Origin: an uncultured Candidatus Melainabacteria bacterium
Lineage (GTDB): Bacteria > Cyanobacteriota > Vampirovibrionia > Gastranaerophilales > Gastranaerophilaceae
Direction of reading: 5' to 3'
DNA length: 5,321 nt
NCBI GenBank assembly: GCA_934692295.1
Contig: CAKUTL010000075.1
Coordinates: forward strand, 1 to 5,321
Made by a program: the position numbers and the translations under genes. The notes beneath the pieces are model-generated. The model was not told the origin of the DNA, searched no databases, and was given only the letters and a program-made list of their open reading frames with translations. Shown piece after piece: positions 4,559-5,321 of the stretch; positions within the stretch are counted from its first letter, which is position 1; each line of letters starts with the position of its first letter.

Positions 4559-5173
4559 ATGAAAAAAGGATTATTTATAACATTTGAGGGTGCTGATGGT
4601 TGTGGAAAAACAACTCAAATAAATTTGTTGAAAAAGTATCTTGAAGAAAATGGGCATAATATTCTTCTTACTCGTGAACCTGGGGGAAAGGGTTTGGGAG
4701 AAAAAGTTCGAGAAATTTTGCTAAATTATGATGGACCTGTTTCTGATAGATGTGAATCTTTTTTATTTTTGGCAGATAGAGCACAGAATGTTGATGTAAT
4801 TGTAAAACCTGCATTAGAAGAAGGGAAAATAGTTCTTTGTGATAGGCATACAGATAGTACTGTGGCTTATCAGGGTTATGGCCGAGGTTTAGATTTAGAA
4901 AAAATTCATATGTTGAACAATTTAGCAACTGGGGGAAAAAAGCCAGATATAACTTTTGTTTTTGATGTTGATATTGAAACTTCAATGAAACGAGTTGGGA
5001 ATGAAAAAGATAGAATGGAAAGTGCTGGGAGAGAATTTTTTAATAAAGTGCGTAATGGTTATCTCGAAATTGCAAAATCTGAACCCGAAAGAGTCAAGGT
5101 TGTAGATTCCACAAGGTCAATTGAAGAAGTCCACAAAGATGTTGTTGAAATCGTTGAGAAGTTAGATATATAA
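4559..5173 (+). CDS. tmk: Thymidylate kinase (dTMP kinase)
   Basis: The 204-residue protein has the normal length of bacterial Tmk. It phosphorylates dTMP to dTDP with ATP in the cytoplasm, an essential step in making dTTP. In order it has the P-loop FEGADGCGKTTQ (9-20; K17 and T18 bind phosphate), the dTMP-binding TREPGG (38-43), the FLFLADRAQ helix (68-76), and the DRHTDSTVAYQG motif (95-106), a variant of DRYxxSxxAYQG with His97 in place of the common Tyr or Phe. The lid region KRVGNEKDRMES (144-155) carries R145, K150 and R152. There is no basic residue inside the P-loop, as in bacterial enzymes that supply the catalytic arginine from the lid. The start is fixed by GAGG at 4550-4553, 5 bases before the ATG. 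It is the last gene of the run, 14 bases after the TPR gene; in other bacteria tmk often precedes holB, which is not seen here. Confidence 0.96.
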   Translation: MKKGLFITFEGADGCGKTTQINLLKKYLEENGHNILLTREPGGKGLGEKVREILLNYDGPVSDRCESFLFLADRAQNVDVIVKPALEEGKIVLCDRHTDSTVAYQGYGRGLDLEKIHMLNNLATGGKKPDITFVFDVDIETSMKRVGNEKDRMESAGREFFNKVRNGYLEIAKSEPERVKVVDSTRSIEEVHKDVVEIVEKLDI

Positions 5174-5182
5174 AATAGTTTA

Positions 5183-5202
5183 TCATACTGAGTGAAGTAT
5201 GG
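5183..5202 (+). repeat. REP-like hairpin E, downstream of tmk
   Basis: CATACT (5184-5189) pairs with AGTATG (5196-5201) around a 6-base loop. It matches unit A (ATACTGAG...GAAGTAT) with a shortened centre. Lying 10 bases after the tmk stop, it could protect the 3' end of the operon mRNA, but no T-run follows, so it is not a standard terminator. Confidence 0.55.
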
Positions 5203-5228
5203 CAAACTTGAAATGCGTCAAACATTAT

Positions 5229-5266
5229 TCCCTCCCCAAGGGTGGAGGGTTAGGGAGAGGGGTTGA
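5229..5266. repeat. G-rich dispersed repeat, copy 2 (short form)
   Basis: CCCTCC (5230-5235) pairs with GGAGGG (5244-5249), and the right end, 5245-5266, is identical over 22 bases to 622-643. It lacks the roughly 57-base middle part of copy 1. The remaining bases to the window edge (5267-5321) show no supported feature. Confidence 0.6.
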
Positions 5267-5321
5267 TAGAAGAAAGAACCCTCTCTGGAAATTGTATCTT
5301 TTCGCAAATGCTCAAAGACAA

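Noticed and set aside
4399..4587. Short frame bridging the TPR gene and tmk
   Set aside because: It is out of frame with both real genes, has no domain, and overlaps the tmk ribosome binding site and start.
4668..4985. Minus-strand open frame inside tmk
   Set aside because: It is antisense to thymidylate kinase motifs and rich in His, Gln, Leu and Tyr, typical of a shadow frame.

Overview
The window holds six genes, all on the + strand: one truncated at the left edge (a CorA-type metal transporter), one isolated type IV pilin/pseudopilin-like gene, and a compact four-gene run of map, an unrecognised RNase H-like protein, a TPR membrane protein and tmk. The DNA is AT-rich, codons are A/T-ending, and all six stops are TAA or TAG. 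The pilin N-terminus (FTLAEVLITLGIIGVVAAM) is a form I associate with Gastranaerophilales (non-photosynthetic Cyanobacteriota/Vampirovibrionia from the gut), though similar pilins occur in Elusimicrobia and other phyla. The host is therefore an inference from protein style and repeat type, not a proven assignment.

Layout. 1-126 is the last 41 residues of a CorA family protein with its GMN signature. 127-844 is a 718-base gene-free region packed with palindromic and dispersed repeats: several REP-like units of the GTCAT...ATCTC type in both orientations, two strong inverted repeats, a G-rich dispersed repeat, then a pentanucleotide tandem repeat and a promoter. 845-1564 is the pilin-like gene. 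1565-1877 is gene-free, with more decayed REP-like units, an inverted copy of an AT-rich repeat first seen at 163-194, and the promoter and ribosome binding site of map. 1878-5173 is the probable operon, with gaps of 0, 24 and 14 bases. 5174-5321 again carries a REP-like hairpin and a second copy of the G-rich repeat.

How it works together. map (N-terminal methionine removal) and tmk (dTMP to dTDP) are housekeeping enzymes. The two genes between them are accessory, and their functions cannot be read from sequence. The pilin-like gene has its own promoter, which may make a leaderless message, and sits alone between repeat clusters. It resembles an independently acquired or independently regulated unit rather than part of a secretion operon.

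No clearly new molecular system is proven here. The observations most worth following are the covarying hairpin repeats, the inward-facing composite repeats that bracket the pilin gene, the pilin promoter, and the degenerate RNase H-like protein encoded directly after map.
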